A DNA stretch of 64,000 nucleotides from Leptospira congkakensis (GTDB taxonomy: Bacteria > Spirochaetota > Leptospiria > Leptospirales > Leptospiraceae). Position 1 is the first letter of the stretch; every line of letters starts with the position of its first letter. Positions 17,931 through 28,610 of the stretch are shown here, piece by piece. Position numbers and translations under genes: made by a program. The stretch is taken from the NCBI RefSeq assembly GCF_004770265.1, contig NZ_RQGQ01000016.1, forward strand, positions 124,001 to 188,000. Direction: 5' to 3'. The notes under the pieces were generated by a model. That model was given only the letters and a program-made list of their open reading frames with translations. It searched no databases and was not told where the DNA came from.

Positions 17931-19694
17931 CTATCCGGTCACTTTTCTCACCAGTGCACGGCTGATCATTCGTATTTTTGCAGCAAATGGCAATCGTTTG
18001 AGATTTGTCCCGACAATCCCTTGAGTGAACCGCGTTTTTTTACTATAATCAATATGAACATCCAAAATCACTGGATGTCCTAGTTTCGTCAGATTCCAGG
18101 CAGTTTCTAACTTTTCTTGGATCTCCTCATTGGTTTCAATCTTTAGGTATTCGGCACCCGTTGCCAGAGCTATGCCTTCAAAACGTGTGGTTCCAAGAAC
18201 CGTACAAGTTTTACGATTGTAAGGAACTTGTTGGGCCTGTGCAATTTGTGATAACTCTCCATCATTGAAGACAGTAAAAATGGCTCCAATCTGGTTTCTA
18301 CTGGCAGTGATGATTTCCATACAAGTCATAAGAAATGCCCCGTCACCAATGATACCCACAACAGCTTTATCAGGATTTGCCAGTTTGGTTGCGATCGTTG
18401 CCGGCACCGCATAACCCATACAATTAAAATCAGTTGGTGAAATCATATGCCTTGGTTTATGAATCGGCATAAGTTCTGCTGTCAGAAATGTATGGTTTCC
18501 ATCATCAACAACAACAAACCCATCATCGGGTAAGGTTGTTCGTAAAATACTGAAAAACCTCGCAGGATTGACTCTGTCCTGACTATCATGTTGGAACCAC
18601 TCTTCTGTATAAGCTTGTTTATTTTTTAGAATATTCGCTTTGAGTTTTTCAGTTCGTTCTTCTCTATTTTGTTTATTTTCTTCTAATTTAAGTTTGAGTC
18701 TTTTTAGCAATTCTGGTAGTATCAATTTGGCATCACCAGTAATGCCTACTTTGGCTGGATAATTGGCGTTTAACACATTTGGATTGATATCAATATGAAT
18801 TAGATTTTTTGGGACAGTCACTCCAAAACTGGCAGTTGCAATTTCTGCAAAACGAGTACCCACTGCGAGCAAACAATCACAATCAGAAAAAGCTTTTGTT
18901 GCGGCAGGAACTGCTGCGGCACCAAAACTCATTCCACAATGCAATGGATGGTTCCCGGGAAATGCACTTAAACCCTGTAAGGTGGTTGCTACGGGTGCAC
19001 CTAACAATTCAGCAATTTCCAGAGTGGAGGTGGTCGCGTCAACGGCCCCCCATCCCAAAAACAAACCAGGGGCCTTAGCCTGAATTAATAGTTCCACAGC
19101 CTCGTCTAGACTTGCAAAAGGAAAAGGTGGAGGTGTTACTATCTGTGCCTTACAATACTCTTTGTAAGTGGGAAGGTTTTCTACAGAACCTGTGTAAAGT
19201 TGAATATTGACTGGAATTTCTACAAATACCGGACCTGGTTCTCCACTAACAGCAATTTGATATGCTTCATAGAGAGTCTCCACTACATCTTCTTGCGACT
19301 CAACTTTGAATGTTTTTTTAGTAATGGGTTTGAGTAAGGTATGTTGGTCCATATCATGCAATTGGTATTGGAACTGGGAATCACTTCGGACTCCACCAGC
19401 GATGACTAACATAGGAACTCCATCTAAAAAAGCCTCTCCGATTCCACTTGCCGCATGAGTCACACCAGCTGCGGGCACGATGAGTATCGTTCCGATCGAA
19501 TTGCTTGTGCGACTGATGGCATCGGCCATAAAGGCACCACAACCTTCATGAGTAACTAACATTGGTGTAATCGAATCAGAACTATTCAATTCATCATAAA
19601 TTTCTGTATTATGAACTCCAGGGATTCCAAAAGTATAACGAACCCCAATTTGTTCTAACGCATATCTAACTAACCATGCACCTGTTTTATTCAT
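17931..19694 (-). CDS. thiamine-diphosphate enzyme, acetolactate-synthase-like
   Basis: A 587-residue ThDP-dependent enzyme with the three-domain layout of acetolactate synthase, pyruvate oxidase and related decarboxylases. The activating Glu is E50 in THEGCGAFMADA, and the cofactor motif is GDGAFLMTCMEI ending in a ND about 27 residues later. The sequence is not clearly the biosynthetic IlvB, and no small subunit or ilv gene is adjacent. It overlaps the flavoprotein gene upstream by 4 bp (ATGA), so the two are translated together and probably act in one pathway, which I cannot name. Confidence 0.85.
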   Translation of the reverse strand: MNKTGAWLVRYALEQIGVRYTFGIPGVHNTEIYDELNSSDSITPMLVTHEGCGAFMADAISRTSNSIGTILIVPAAGVTHAASGIGEAFLDGVPMLVIAGGVRSDSQFQYQLHDMDQHTLLKPITKKTFKVESQEDVVETLYEAYQIAVSGEPGPVFVEIPVNIQLYTGSVENLPTYKEYCKAQIVTPPPFPFASLDEAVELLIQAKAPGLFLGWGAVDATTSTLEIAELLGAPVATTLQGLSAFPGNHPLHCGMSFGAAAVPAATKAFSDCDCLLAVGTRFAEIATASFGVTVPKNLIHIDINPNVLNANYPAKVGITGDAKLILPELLKRLKLKLEENKQNREERTEKLKANILKNKQAYTEEWFQHDSQDRVNPARFFSILRTTLPDDGFVVVDDGNHTFLTAELMPIHKPRHMISPTDFNCMGYAVPATIATKLANPDKAVVGIIGDGAFLMTCMEIITASRNQIGAIFTVFNDGELSQIAQAQQVPYNRKTCTVLGTTRFEGIALATGAEYLKIETNEEIQEKLETAWNLTKLGHPVILDVHIDYSKKTRFTQGIVGTNLKRLPFAAKIRMISRALVRKVTG

Positions 19695-21343
19695 CTAACT
19701 AGACTCCCTTGTTTTTTCTGTTCACTATAGGAAACACCATTGTTCGCCGATTTTGCCGCTGCTCTTGCTGTTAAGATACAACCGGATAAAAATGTCCCTT
19801 CCAAAGATTTAAATCCGCTAGCACCACCGCCACCAAATCCTGCGGCTTCACCAATGGCATAAAGTCCAGGGATAGGGGAACCTAACGGATCTAATACGCG
19901 ACTTTCTAAATCGGTTTGAATTCCTCCCAGACTTTTACGAGTAATGAGTCTTAGTTTGATAGCAATGAGTGGGCCTGCACTGGGATCCAAAATGGGTTTT
20001 GGGGCACAGGTTCTCACGCGATCCGATCTCCATGACCTAGCATGTTGAATTCTTCTCAACTGGTCGTCGTTCCAAAGCCCTTTGCCACGCCGAATCACAT
20101 CATCAAACTGAGTGACTTCGTGTTTTAATACTTCGTAATCAATCGAATGATCACCATTTAAGTGATTCATTTTCTCAGCTAATTCGCGTAAGTTGTTTGC
20201 TACGAGAAAATGATCACTTTCTTTTTGTAACTGTCGGACTAGGCGATGGTTACCGAGTAAAACCTCTCTTAGAAAAGAAACGAGTTTTCGGTCTCGGATC
20301 ATGGGATTGTGTTCGGAACCGGAAACAGCAAGTTCTTTTGCTGCAATTCTCCAATTCAAAAGTTGCCAAGTATAAGGTTTTTCTAAACTAGAGATCCTAC
20401 GGCAAAGTTCATTGGTATCAAAACCGGTCATCATTGGCTCGGGCCCAATCCGTCTCCCCGAATGGTCAAGCCACAAGGCGGACTTACAAGGGATTAGGCT
20501 GAGTCCATGTCCGTCAAATTCTGGTTTAGGATTGGGAATTCCTGCAGCATAGTTCCACATTTTGTCCAAATGGGTGAGGTTTCCGCCATGTCTCTCCACA
20601 GCATCATGCACTAAACCGTCTGCAAAAGGATGGGAACCATTCAGCATTTCCTTTGGTGCCTCTCCCCAAGGTTTGTGCCAATGTTCCCGCACCTTATTTA
20701 AACAACCAGTGATACCTCCTGTTGCTACCATAACATGATCAGCATAAAAAGTCAGATCTTGATTCCCCGTTTTTTCTTGTTCGGCGACGCAACCAACGAT
20801 CTTTCCATTTTCTTTGATTAAATCGGTGACTTTATGTTCGAATCGATAATTTAGTTTTGCACTATGTTTGTGTTTTTTTAATAATTCAACGAAACGTTCT
20901 ACCAAACGGTATCCTGTACCCCAAAGAACATGGTAACGAGGAACGGAATTTCCTCTTTTGTATTGTCCTCTTTCTACCCAATTGACCACTGGGAAAAAAT
21001 GTAAACCCAAACTCCCAAGCCAATGATAGACTTGCCCAAGACTTTCGTGAACATATTGTTCGGCCCATTTCTTTGGAAAAACATCCTGTGCCCCAAAGTC
21101 AGCAAAGGAATGCCAATCATCCAAAGCAATCTCGGGAGTATCTTTGATACCTAAACGTTTTTGTAACGGGGTACCAATGAGGGCCATTCCACCAAATGAT
21201 AATTTGGCGAGACCACCCAAATGTTCCTCGGTATTTCTTTCTAAAATTAAAACAGATTTTCCTTGGTTTAGACATTCGTATGCCGCCACCAAACCTGCGA
21301 TACCTGCTCCGATTATAATGACATCATTTCTTTTTGTGGTCAC
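19691..21343 (-). CDS. FAD-binding dehydrogenase (COG3573-like flavoprotein)
   Basis: A 550-residue flavoprotein. The N-terminal GAGIAG (residues 12-17) and the LERNTEEHLGGLA segment bind FAD, and the C-terminal LYAIGEAAGFGGGGASG with FLSGCILTARAAA closes the site. This layout is that of the fumarate-reductase/ketosteroid-dehydrogenase superfamily, nearest to the group of predicted oxidoreductases known as COG3573. The substrate is unknown. It is first in a tight operon with the ThDP enzyme and possibly the Dus gene. Its upstream region is the long AT-rich gap. Confidence 0.83.
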   Translation of the reverse strand: MTTKRNDVIIIGAGIAGLVAAYECLNQGKSVLILERNTEEHLGGLAKLSFGGMALIGTPLQKRLGIKDTPEIALDDWHSFADFGAQDVFPKKWAEQYVHESLGQVYHWLGSLGLHFFPVVNWVERGQYKRGNSVPRYHVLWGTGYRLVERFVELLKKHKHSAKLNYRFEHKVTDLIKENGKIVGCVAEQEKTGNQDLTFYADHVMVATGGITGCLNKVREHWHKPWGEAPKEMLNGSHPFADGLVHDAVERHGGNLTHLDKMWNYAAGIPNPKPEFDGHGLSLIPCKSALWLDHSGRRIGPEPMMTGFDTNELCRRISSLEKPYTWQLLNWRIAAKELAVSGSEHNPMIRDRKLVSFLREVLLGNHRLVRQLQKESDHFLVANNLRELAEKMNHLNGDHSIDYEVLKHEVTQFDDVIRRGKGLWNDDQLRRIQHARSWRSDRVRTCAPKPILDPSAGPLIAIKLRLITRKSLGGIQTDLESRVLDPLGSPIPGLYAIGEAAGFGGGGASGFKSLEGTFLSGCILTARAAAKSANNGVSYSEQKKQGSLVR

Positions 21344-22058
21344 TACAAATCCTCCTTCTCTTTTTTTGAATCATTTTAAAAATGATGGTTCATGTTTATC
21401 GAATGAATCTAAAATTATAAGAACTCAGTGACACATTGATAACACAATGTACATGGTATTATTTTAAAATAAACAAATGCGACTCAAATTTTTTAAAATT
21501 GAGAGAATTCAAATATTGGAATTAATACAACAACTAACATTGTTTATATAATTTTATAATTATTATAAGAATAGTTCCAGATTGTTGTTGTATTGGTTTA
21601 TAATTTAACATTAATTATGTTGTTTTTGTATTGTGGCATACCCTCTTTCTGGGAGTTCTTTGAAAAATAAGAAAATTGTGCTAATCATTGTTAGCTGAAT
21701 TTATGATACATCTACGGAATCATTTCTTGGGGAATTGATTTACCTAGCGAAAGTTTGCCGATCAAATTCAGAAGAAATAAATTTCTGGTAGTTGGTGAGG
21801 AAGTTAAATCTGTCAGGTTTGGATTATTGCATTTTTTGGATAAAAATTCAGGGAAAAGTGAATCAATAGAAGAAAAAATTTCTTGTTAGTCGAGGGGAGG
21901 TTGTAAGGAAATTTCTCTTTTTTTTCTCGTTCATCAAAAAAAGAATTTCCAACTTCCCTGAGATAAGAGTAACTATTCGATTGTTTTAACACATTTTCAT
22001 ATTCGTAAGTTCTCTTTTTATTTCTTTTTAGATTTAATATTTGGTTTGGAGCATCGGT
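21344..22058. other. long AT-rich gap between divergent genes, with small palindromes
   Basis: About 700 bp without a convincing gene. It must carry the promoters for the flavoprotein operon and the chemoreceptor. Two inverted repeats stand out: TTATAAT-T-ATTATAA at 21554-21568 and AACAT-N5-ATGTT at 21607-21621. A minus-strand open frame near 21813-22085 runs over the chemoreceptor start and is not supported. Confidence 0.5.
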
Positions 22059-24563
22059 ATGAGTTCTCAGGTTAGAATCCCACAAAACACCACTTTATCC
22101 ATTAAAACAGACCTAATCGGTAATATTGTCTCCGTTAACGATGATTTGGTTCAATTGAGCGAGTTTGAAAGGAGTGAATTGTTAGGTCATTCTATTAAAA
22201 AAATACAACATTCAGAAACTCCTGAATCAATCCATCGAAATATTCATAAAACCCTTGGTGCCAATGAACCTTGGAATGGTTTTTTAAAGAACCAAACAAA
22301 ATCTGGAAATTATTTTTGGGCCAATACAACCATCACTCCTTATTACGACACCGAAGGAAATACTTTGGGTTATATGTATGTAATGAGAGCAACTTCGGAA
22401 AATCAAACTAAAGAAGCCGAAGAATTTTATTTAAATCCAAAGAGGTTACAGTCTGGTTTTAGTTTGAATCCCAAAAAAATTATTTATAAATTTAAAATAA
22501 AAACAAAGCTTCTGTTCGTGTTTGGACTGATGGCCATTCTTATGTTGGTTTTAGGAGGTAATTTAATTTTAATCAAAAAAAAGGAATATGAAGGGGCATT
22601 GAATCGGCTGAAAGGATCAGAATATAATTTAAGCCTTGCCAAGTTAATGCGTCTCACCGCAAAACATCGAGGATTTATGGCTCGTTTTTTGAATGGAGAT
22701 TCATCAGCTAAAGAAGAAGCCGTAAAAATTGAAAACGAACTAGATATTGTTTTTTTAGCTTTTGTAAACTTAAATGAAACAGAAGGAAATCATTTCCAAG
22801 TTTATAAAGAATCAAATGAAATTCATAAAAACTGGAATCATCTAAAAGAAATCAACATGAGTTTAACAGCAAAGGAAAGTTATCTAAAGCATGTTCGTTT
22901 GATTAAGTCGATGTTAAATGTAAATAATACGGTGGGCGAATCATCAGGATTATTTTTAGATCCAGACAAAGATACTTACTTTATGATTGATGTGTCTCTG
23001 ACAAAACTACCTTATTTAGCAGAAAAACTTGGTCAACTTCGTGGGACAGGCCTGGCACATATCGTAAAAGGAGCAAAAGCAGATCTATCAGAGAAAAAAG
23101 TAATTCAAGAAATCATCGGTGCAGTTTCGAATCATTTTGAATCTATTTCTGTAAGTATGAGTTCTGTCAGTAAATTTAATCCAGATAGTAAAACTATAGT
23201 TAAAACTTACGAAAAAGCAGAAGCTGAATTTCCTTCCTTACGTGAATTAATTCAAAATAGAGTGATCAATGAAAAAATACCAACATTAAAGCCAATAGAG
23301 TATTATGATGCTACAACCAATTTGATTGATCAAATTTTTAACGTAAATGAACTCATCTCAAAGCAACTATCCGAGAAATTTACGGAAAGAGCAAATTTTG
23401 CAAAAAAATATGCAGTTGCGATCCTAATTATTACTTCGATAGTTCTTGTTTTTTTTATTGTCCTGCAATATCTAATTATCCAAAGCATAATGTCTGTCAT
23501 ACGAAATAGTACTAATATAATTAGTCAAATTGTAAGAGGTTCAGGGGAACTAAAAGAAAACTTAGATTATGGAATTCATGACGAAATAGGTGGGTTACTA
23601 AAGTGGATGGGTGTTTTTATTTTAAATATTACTGAAATCGTTTTTATCCTTAGGCAAGTTTCTGGTGAATTGTCAAATAAATCAAAAGATGCGGCAAGTT
23701 TAGTTAGAAATTATTCTGCAACCACCCAGGATCAAGCAGCATCCACAGAACAAACCTCTGCCGCTACAGAAGAGTTAGCAGCGTCAGTAGAAAATGTTTT
23801 TTTAAATATCTCTACACAAGCTGAGCACTTAAAGGAAATTGAAAAAGTTACTTCTGATTTTAAAACTGCAATGGCAGATGTTGCAAATGCAATGTTTGGA
23901 ATGACAAATCTTACAGAAGAATTTTACAAACAGGCCAATGATGGAATGTTAACCACAAAAAACACAGCTGATTCCATTCATATAGTCAACCAAAAGGCGG
24001 AACTCATTGATGAAGTTGTCAATATCATTAATGAAATATCGGAACGAACCAACTTACTGGCGCTCAATGCAGCGATTGAAGCGGCAAGGGCAGGGGATCT
24101 TGGTAGAGGATTTGCTGTTGTTGCCCAAGAGATAGGAAAACTTGCAGAACAAACTGCTCATAACACAAGGAACATTCAATCCTTAACCACTGATACCAAA
24201 AATGCAATCAAAACTAGTGTTGGACTTATGATGAATACGGAAGATAGTTTCAGAGAGTTGCTGGACAATATCTCAAAAATTCAAGAAACCGCAAAACTCG
24301 TTAGTTCTGCTCAAGACAAACAAACTGCCGATACCAATCGTATTGTAGAATCAGTTCATAAAATTAATGAAAATTCCCTTCATATTCTAAATGCAGCTTC
24401 GCAGGAAAAAATAGCGGTTGAGGAAATTTCTAAATCGATAGAAACCATCGCTACCGGAACACAGGTGATTGCTGATAATTCTTTGGTTCTTTTGGAGACA
24501 GCCAAAGACATTGAAGTTACGGGAGAACATTTACAAACAGTTGTGGAAACTTATAAATATTAG
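22059..24563 (+). CDS. PAS-containing methyl-accepting chemotaxis protein
   Basis: The ATG at 22059 was chosen because GGAG lies 7 bp before it; an in-frame TTG at 22041 has no such site. Domains: an Aer-type PAS (about residues 10-115), a membrane helix (about 155-175), a large helical sensing region of some 270 residues, a second membrane helix (about 450-472), a HAMP-like linker and a C-terminal signalling domain with the classical tip [18 protein letters not shown]. In the PAS the Aer motif RHPDMP is replaced by QHSETP, while the PWNGFLKN Trp is kept, so FAD binding may be lost or altered. The protein should signal through CheA/CheW, which are not encoded here. Confidence 0.9.
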   Translation: MSSQVRIPQNTTLSIKTDLIGNIVSVNDDLVQLSEFERSELLGHSIKKIQHSETPESIHRNIHKTLGANEPWNGFLKNQTKSGNYFWANTTITPYYDTEGNTLGYMYVMRATSENQTKEAEEFYLNPKRLQSGFSLNPKKIIYKFKIKTKLLFVFGLMAILMLVLGGNLILIKKKEYEGALNRLKGSEYNLSLAKLMRLTAKHRGFMARFLNGDSSAKEEAVKIENELDIVFLAFVNLNETEGNHFQVYKESNEIHKNWNHLKEINMSLTAKESYLKHVRLIKSMLNVNNTVGESSGLFLDPDKDTYFMIDVSLTKLPYLAEKLGQLRGTGLAHIVKGAKADLSEKKVIQEIIGAVSNHFESISVSMSSVSKFNPDSKTIVKTYEKAEAEFPSLRELIQNRVINEKIPTLKPIEYYDATTNLIDQIFNVNELISKQLSEKFTERANFAKKYAVAILIITSIVLVFFIVLQYLIIQSIMSVIRNSTNIISQIVRGSGELKENLDYGIHDEIGGLLKWMGVFILNITEIVFILRQVSGELSNKSKDAASLVRNYSATTQDQAASTEQTSAATEELAASVENVFLNISTQAEHLKEIEKVTSDFKTAMADVANAMFGMTNLTEEFYKQANDGMLTTKNTADSIHIVNQKAELIDEVVNIINEISERTNLLALNAAIEAARAGDLGRGFAVVAQEIGKLAEQTAHNTRNIQSLTTDTKNAIKTSVGLMMNTEDSFRELLDNISKIQETAKLVSSAQDKQTADTNRIVESVHKINENSLHILNAASQEKIAVEEISKSIETIATGTQVIADNSLVLLETAKDIEVTGEHLQTVVETYKY

Positions 24564-24629
24564 AATCGGGAAATCTAAAAACAAGGGATCCATTTTTTTT
24601 CTGATCTATTTACTTTCTTTTTGAATGGT

Positions 24630-24651
24630 GAAACAAAAAGTTGATTGTTTC
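24630..24651 (+). terminator. hairpin after the second chemoreceptor gene
   Basis: Perfect 7-bp arms GAAACAA and TTGTTTC around an 8-nt loop, followed by TTCTCG. It lies between the chemoreceptor and the next co-directional gene. Confidence 0.4.
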
Positions 24652-24690
24652 TTCTCGTAACATTCCTTTTTGTATTCAATAAATCACTAA

Positions 24691-25569
24691 ATGAAATTTA
24701 TATTATCAAATCACCTTACCTTTGTTTTGCTTCTTTCTTTTTTTTCCTGTTCGACGCAGAAAGTCTATATCCCAAAAGAAAACCTAAACGACTCTTTGTT
24801 ACCTGCTGAGTTTGTCAAAAAACTAGAATTTTCTGAATCCCTTTTGCCAATTCTCTCTGAGCCAATAAAAAGGCCTAGTTCGCAAGGTGAAATTTATTAC
24901 GGAATTCTTCGTGATAAAGAAAATAACCGAATTGTCAGAAGTATTGCTATACTTGTGGATTCCAAAGATCTGAACTTACGTCCGACAGAGTATTTGTATT
25001 ATCCAGTGTATTACGCTATCAATGTTACCAACTATCTTTCAATTAGACAAACTCTTAGAACAGAATATGATATTCGGAGGGCAAACTATAATTCGCCAGT
25101 TTATATGCCCGTTTATGCAACTTCAGCTGTGGTAAGTTTTGCAGCTTTGGGAATTGTATACATTGCTTCTACGGGGACAGCGATTATCTTGGGCATGGGA
25201 AAAGGAACTTACGAATTTACGGAAGATGTATTGGAAGGAATCATAGTTTCCAAGGAAGAAATTGTATTAGGTTTTAATGATTATCAATATGATAAAGAAG
25301 GTCGGTTAATCAAGGTATCTACCTACCTTCCTTATCGCTCAATTTCCAAATCAGTCATTCCTTTTTATGATAGGGATGGAAAAAAACAAATTGGTCAAAT
25401 GTATCCTTCGAGTAAGCCGATTCTCTTGTCTGAAATAAATTATAAATATGTTAACAGTAAATCTAATTCAAAAATTCTTAAATCAGCAGAGATCATTGAA
25501 CATATCCCCAAAAAAACAAAAAAGTTAATCAATTTACCAATGAAGGAAGAATCTAAAACCACCAAGTAA
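24691..25569 (+). CDS. lipoprotein of unknown function
   Basis: A 292-residue protein with a lipoprotein signal: hydrophobic stretch LTFVLLLSFFSC with the lipid-accepting Cys at residue 20. The mature part is mixed alpha/beta with a Gly-rich hydrophobic stretch in the middle (about residues 145-170) and a Lys-rich C-terminal tail. It would be anchored in the inner or outer membrane on the periplasmic side. I do not recognise the family. The repeat-rich 812-residue gene follows 42 bp later and may be co-transcribed. Confidence 0.65.
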   Translation: MKFILSNHLTFVLLLSFFSCSTQKVYIPKENLNDSLLPAEFVKKLEFSESLLPILSEPIKRPSSQGEIYYGILRDKENNRIVRSIAILVDSKDLNLRPTEYLYYPVYYAINVTNYLSIRQTLRTEYDIRRANYNSPVYMPVYATSAVVSFAALGIVYIASTGTAIILGMGKGTYEFTEDVLEGIIVSKEEIVLGFNDYQYDKEGRLIKVSTYLPYRSISKSVIPFYDRDGKKQIGQMYPSSKPILLSEINYKYVNSKSNSKILKSAEIIEHIPKKTKKLINLPMKEESKTTK

Positions 25570-25611
25570 TTTCTTGCATAAAAACAAGAGTCCGTAGGAC
25601 ACTTCAAAGCT

Positions 25612-28050
25612 ATGGACATTTTTAGACGAACTCTGATCGCTCTCTATCAATCCATTTTTGTTTTTATTTTTTTTGCACTTCCCTGTGGATTGAATGCTAA
25701 AGCTTGGTATGATTTAGAATCGGAAAAGGAAACAAAAGTTTATGGGAGTGAAAGGAGTGCTAAGTTTACTGCCAGTAATATTTTTTACGACGTAGAAAAT
25801 TGGACAAATCATCATTCGATTCGTGCATTAGGATTCTATCGATATTACGATTATCCAAAAGCAAAAACAAAATCTATATTTCCCTTTTATTACCATATTC
25901 AAAGTAAATCCGACAATCGTGAATACAAGCGAATACTCAATCTCAATACAACGATAGAAAGGGAAGGAGTGGATCAATCTTTTTATCCATTTATTTTTTG
26001 GGGAAAAGACACAAATAGTTCTTACTTAACCACAGTTCCTTTTTTCTTTTCTAATAAAAACGATGTACGAAGTCGTTTTGGTTTTCCCATTTTACCATTG
26101 TTATACTATCATAACCGAGAAACCGCTGGAGAAAATAAAAACCATTATACTAGACTTCTTACTTTATTACATCTTGAAGTAAATGATAAAAAAGGGCTTC
26201 ATGAATTTTCAATATTCCCTTTAGTTTATTATTCCAAAGAGAACTATTTATTCCTTCCTTTGTTACTGTTTTATCAAAACAATCGATCTAACTTTAATGA
26301 ATATTGGTTTGGGCCAATTTATTATTCTGATGATAAGGTAAAGGATGAACGGTTGATCGTTGGGTTTCCATTTCTCGGGCACTATCGAGCTCCAGGAAAG
26401 GAATTTGATTTAATTTTTCCTTTATATATCAATTATTCTGATTCAGAAGAAGACTATCATATTAATTTGTTATGGTATACAAAGACAAATTCGGCAAACG
26501 TAAATTTGGCGTCTAGCGATGGAAATGTTTATGTAGATTTTGATTTCGGAGTTTTATATAATTTGGTTGGTTACTCACAAAGAACTAAAGTTTTGGACTC
26601 AAAGTTAGTCACGGAAAAAATAAAACCTTCAGAAATAAAAGACCCTCAAGTAATTAAAAAAAGAGAATTCAAACGAGAGAGTAGCGATAGTTTTATTGGT
26701 TATAATTTGTTATTTGGAGTTTTTTCTTATGAAAGAGCCGACTCCAAAAGACATATTCGGTTGTTACCACTTGCTTGGTTTACATGGGATGAGAGTTCGG
26801 ACGATAATGTTGTTCTTTTGCCGCCATTTTTCCCTATTTGGTTTAGTTACCAATCGGATGATTTAGAATATAAAGTCTTATTTCCTTTGTATGGAAAACA
26901 AAAAGATAAAGATTCCGAATTTCGTGTTTATTTACTCAATTTATACTTAACTGAAGATGTAAAAGAAAACAATCGGAAAGAGAGATCTTATTTTTGGCCT
27001 CTTGTAAATGTTTACCGTTCTGATATAAATTCCGGGCATAGAGTTCTTCCTTTTTATATCCATCAGAAGTATGAGACTAATGAGATGAGTTCGACTCGTA
27101 CATTTACATTATTCTCTTATCACAATACTACGAAACAACCCAAAATAGAACGTTCTGAGTTTTTGTTTTGGCCTCTATGGATTTCCTATGACAATTGGGA
27201 AAACATAGACAAACGAAGTGGGACTACTTTATGGATTACACCTTTCTTTTATCGTAGAAATAATCATCATGAAACAAGAACAAATGTTTTGTGGTTTATG
27301 GATTGGGAATGGTCTAAGGCTAACGACCTATCTATAAACAATAAATCAAAATCCGTGGAGAAAATAGAAACAAATGAAAAACTTTCCCATCTTCTGATTT
27401 TTCCTTTTTATAAAACAAACACTAGTTTTTCATTAATCCCTCTGTCTTTTAATTCCTGGAGTTCTGATAGTTTTACAACCTTTAGTTTTTTGAATTATTT
27501 AGAATGGAATCGAACCGGACATTATTATAATTTTTTATATTTAATTGAATCCGAAAATACAGAATCAAATTATCAGTTTAGAAGTATGCGCGATTTGGTA
27601 TGGAGTTTTAAAAAAGAGCCAACCAAACTCAATAGGTTAACCTTCTTGTGGTTGGGATATGATGACAGTTCTTATAAAACCATATATAATTTTTTCCCGA
27701 TCATAAGAACTGCAGATGCTGAAAAAGAAAAATCGAGGTTGTATGGTCCTTTTCTTTATTATCTTTTCGATTCAGAAGAGGAGAAAACGGAGTTATTAAT
27801 TGCTGGTCTTGGTTATTATCATAATAGAACCAAATCTGATAACCAATATTCGACGTATGTATTGTTAGGTGCTTTGTACCAAGAGAAAACAGAAAATGAA
27901 AGAGGATACATAAAAAGAGGAAGTCTTTGGGGTTGGCTTTGGGAATACCAAACAGAAGAGAATGGATATGAAAAATTTTCGATCTTAAAGCTTTTTTCTT
28001 ATACAAAAGAGACAGATGGAACAAAGAAAATTTTAGGAATTAAAATTTAA
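25612..28050 (+). CDS. large exported protein of repeated aromatic-proline beta motifs
   Basis: An 812-residue protein with an N-terminal signal peptide (cleavage likely after LNAKA, near residue 31) and no other membrane helix. The mature sequence is dominated by short beta-strand-like units with hydrophobic-Pro-(Leu/Phe/Ile) and aromatic residues: IFPFYYH, TVPFFFS, FPILPLLYYH, IFPLVYYS, LFLPLLLFYQ, LIFPLYINYS, RLLPLAWF, LFPLYGK, YFWPLV, RVLPFYIH, LFWPLWIS, WITPFFY, LIFPFYK and others, roughly every 25-45 residues. This suggests a repetitive beta structure, perhaps an outer-membrane barrel or surface beta sheet. No function is known to me. It is followed 4 bp later by an FMN reductase gene. 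Confidence 0.75.
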   Translation: MDIFRRTLIALYQSIFVFIFFALPCGLNAKAWYDLESEKETKVYGSERSAKFTASNIFYDVENWTNHHSIRALGFYRYYDYPKAKTKSIFPFYYHIQSKSDNREYKRILNLNTTIEREGVDQSFYPFIFWGKDTNSSYLTTVPFFFSNKNDVRSRFGFPILPLLYYHNRETAGENKNHYTRLLTLLHLEVNDKKGLHEFSIFPLVYYSKENYLFLPLLLFYQNNRSNFNEYWFGPIYYSDDKVKDERLIVGFPFLGHYRAPGKEFDLIFPLYINYSDSEEDYHINLLWYTKTNSANVNLASSDGNVYVDFDFGVLYNLVGYSQRTKVLDSKLVTEKIKPSEIKDPQVIKKREFKRESSDSFIGYNLLFGVFSYERADSKRHIRLLPLAWFTWDESSDDNVVLLPPFFPIWFSYQSDDLEYKVLFPLYGKQKDKDSEFRVYLLNLYLTEDVKENNRKERSYFWPLVNVYRSDINSGHRVLPFYIHQKYETNEMSSTRTFTLFSYHNTTKQPKIERSEFLFWPLWISYDNWENIDKRSGTTLWITPFFYRRNNHHETRTNVLWFMDWEWSKANDLSINNKSKSVEKIETNEKLSHLLIFPFYKTNTSFSLIPLSFNSWSSDSFTTFSFLNYLEWNRTGHYYNFLYLIESENTESNYQFRSMRDLVWSFKKEPTKLNRLTFLWLGYDDSSYKTIYNFFPIIRTADAEKEKSRLYGPFLYYLFDSEEEKTELLIAGLGYYHNRTKSDNQYSTYVLLGALYQEKTENERGYIKRGSLWGWLWEYQTEENGYEKFSILKLFSYTKETDGTKKILGIKI

Positions 28051-28053
28051 ACA

Positions 28054-28587
28054 ATGGAAATACGCAAACCTTCAATTCTTGCCATATCAGGCGGGATCAG
28101 TTCTACTTCTTATAACAGAAAAATTTTACAAACCATAAAAGATAATTTTTCAAATGAATGTGAAATCAATATTTATGATGGAATTGTTAATTTCCCTTTT
28201 TTTCTTTCTGGAATTTCAGAGGAAGAAACTCCATTGATTATAAAAGATTTTTTGAAAGAAATTCAAAGTGCAGACGGAATCCTTATCTGTTCACCAGAAT
28301 ATGTATTTAGCATTCCTGGTGTATTGAAAAATGCTTTGGAATGGGCAGTCTATTCTGTTGTGTTTACTGATAAACCGGTAGCGTTAATCACTGCAGCATC
28401 TGTTGGAGAAAAAGCACACGAATCTTTACTTTTGATTTTGAAAACAATTGGTGCAAAATTATCGGAAGAGACTAATCTTTTAATTTCCGGGGTTAAGGGG
28501 AAAGTGTCTGTAGATGGAAAAATTACAGACGAAACAACAAAACAATCCGTTGGAAATCTAATGGCCCAATTCATAAATTCATTATAA
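28054..28587 (+). CDS. NADPH-dependent FMN reductase family protein
   Basis: A 177-residue flavodoxin-like protein that reduces FMN or, with bound FMN, quinones or other small acceptors in the cytoplasm. The N-terminal LAISGGISSTSYNRKIL is the phosphate-binding loop of the family, and SPEYVFSIPGVLKNALEW is the FMN/dimer motif (canonical SPEYN.S.PG.LKNA.DW). The gene begins 3 bp after the large beta protein and may share its transcript. An AraC regulator follows 23 bp later, suggesting a regulated redox response. Confidence 0.85.
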   Translation: MEIRKPSILAISGGISSTSYNRKILQTIKDNFSNECEINIYDGIVNFPFFLSGISEEETPLIIKDFLKEIQSADGILICSPEYVFSIPGVLKNALEWAVYSVVFTDKPVALITAASVGEKAHESLLLILKTIGAKLSEETNLLISGVKGKVSVDGKITDETTKQSVGNLMAQFINSL

Positions 28588-28610
28588 GTGCATTAATCAC
28601 TTTCAATAAA

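Noticed and set aside
21813..22085. Minus-strand 90-codon frame before the second chemoreceptor
   Set aside because: Overlaps the well-supported chemoreceptor start, is Lys/Asn/Phe-rich as expected of AT-rich non-coding DNA, and has no recognisable domain.
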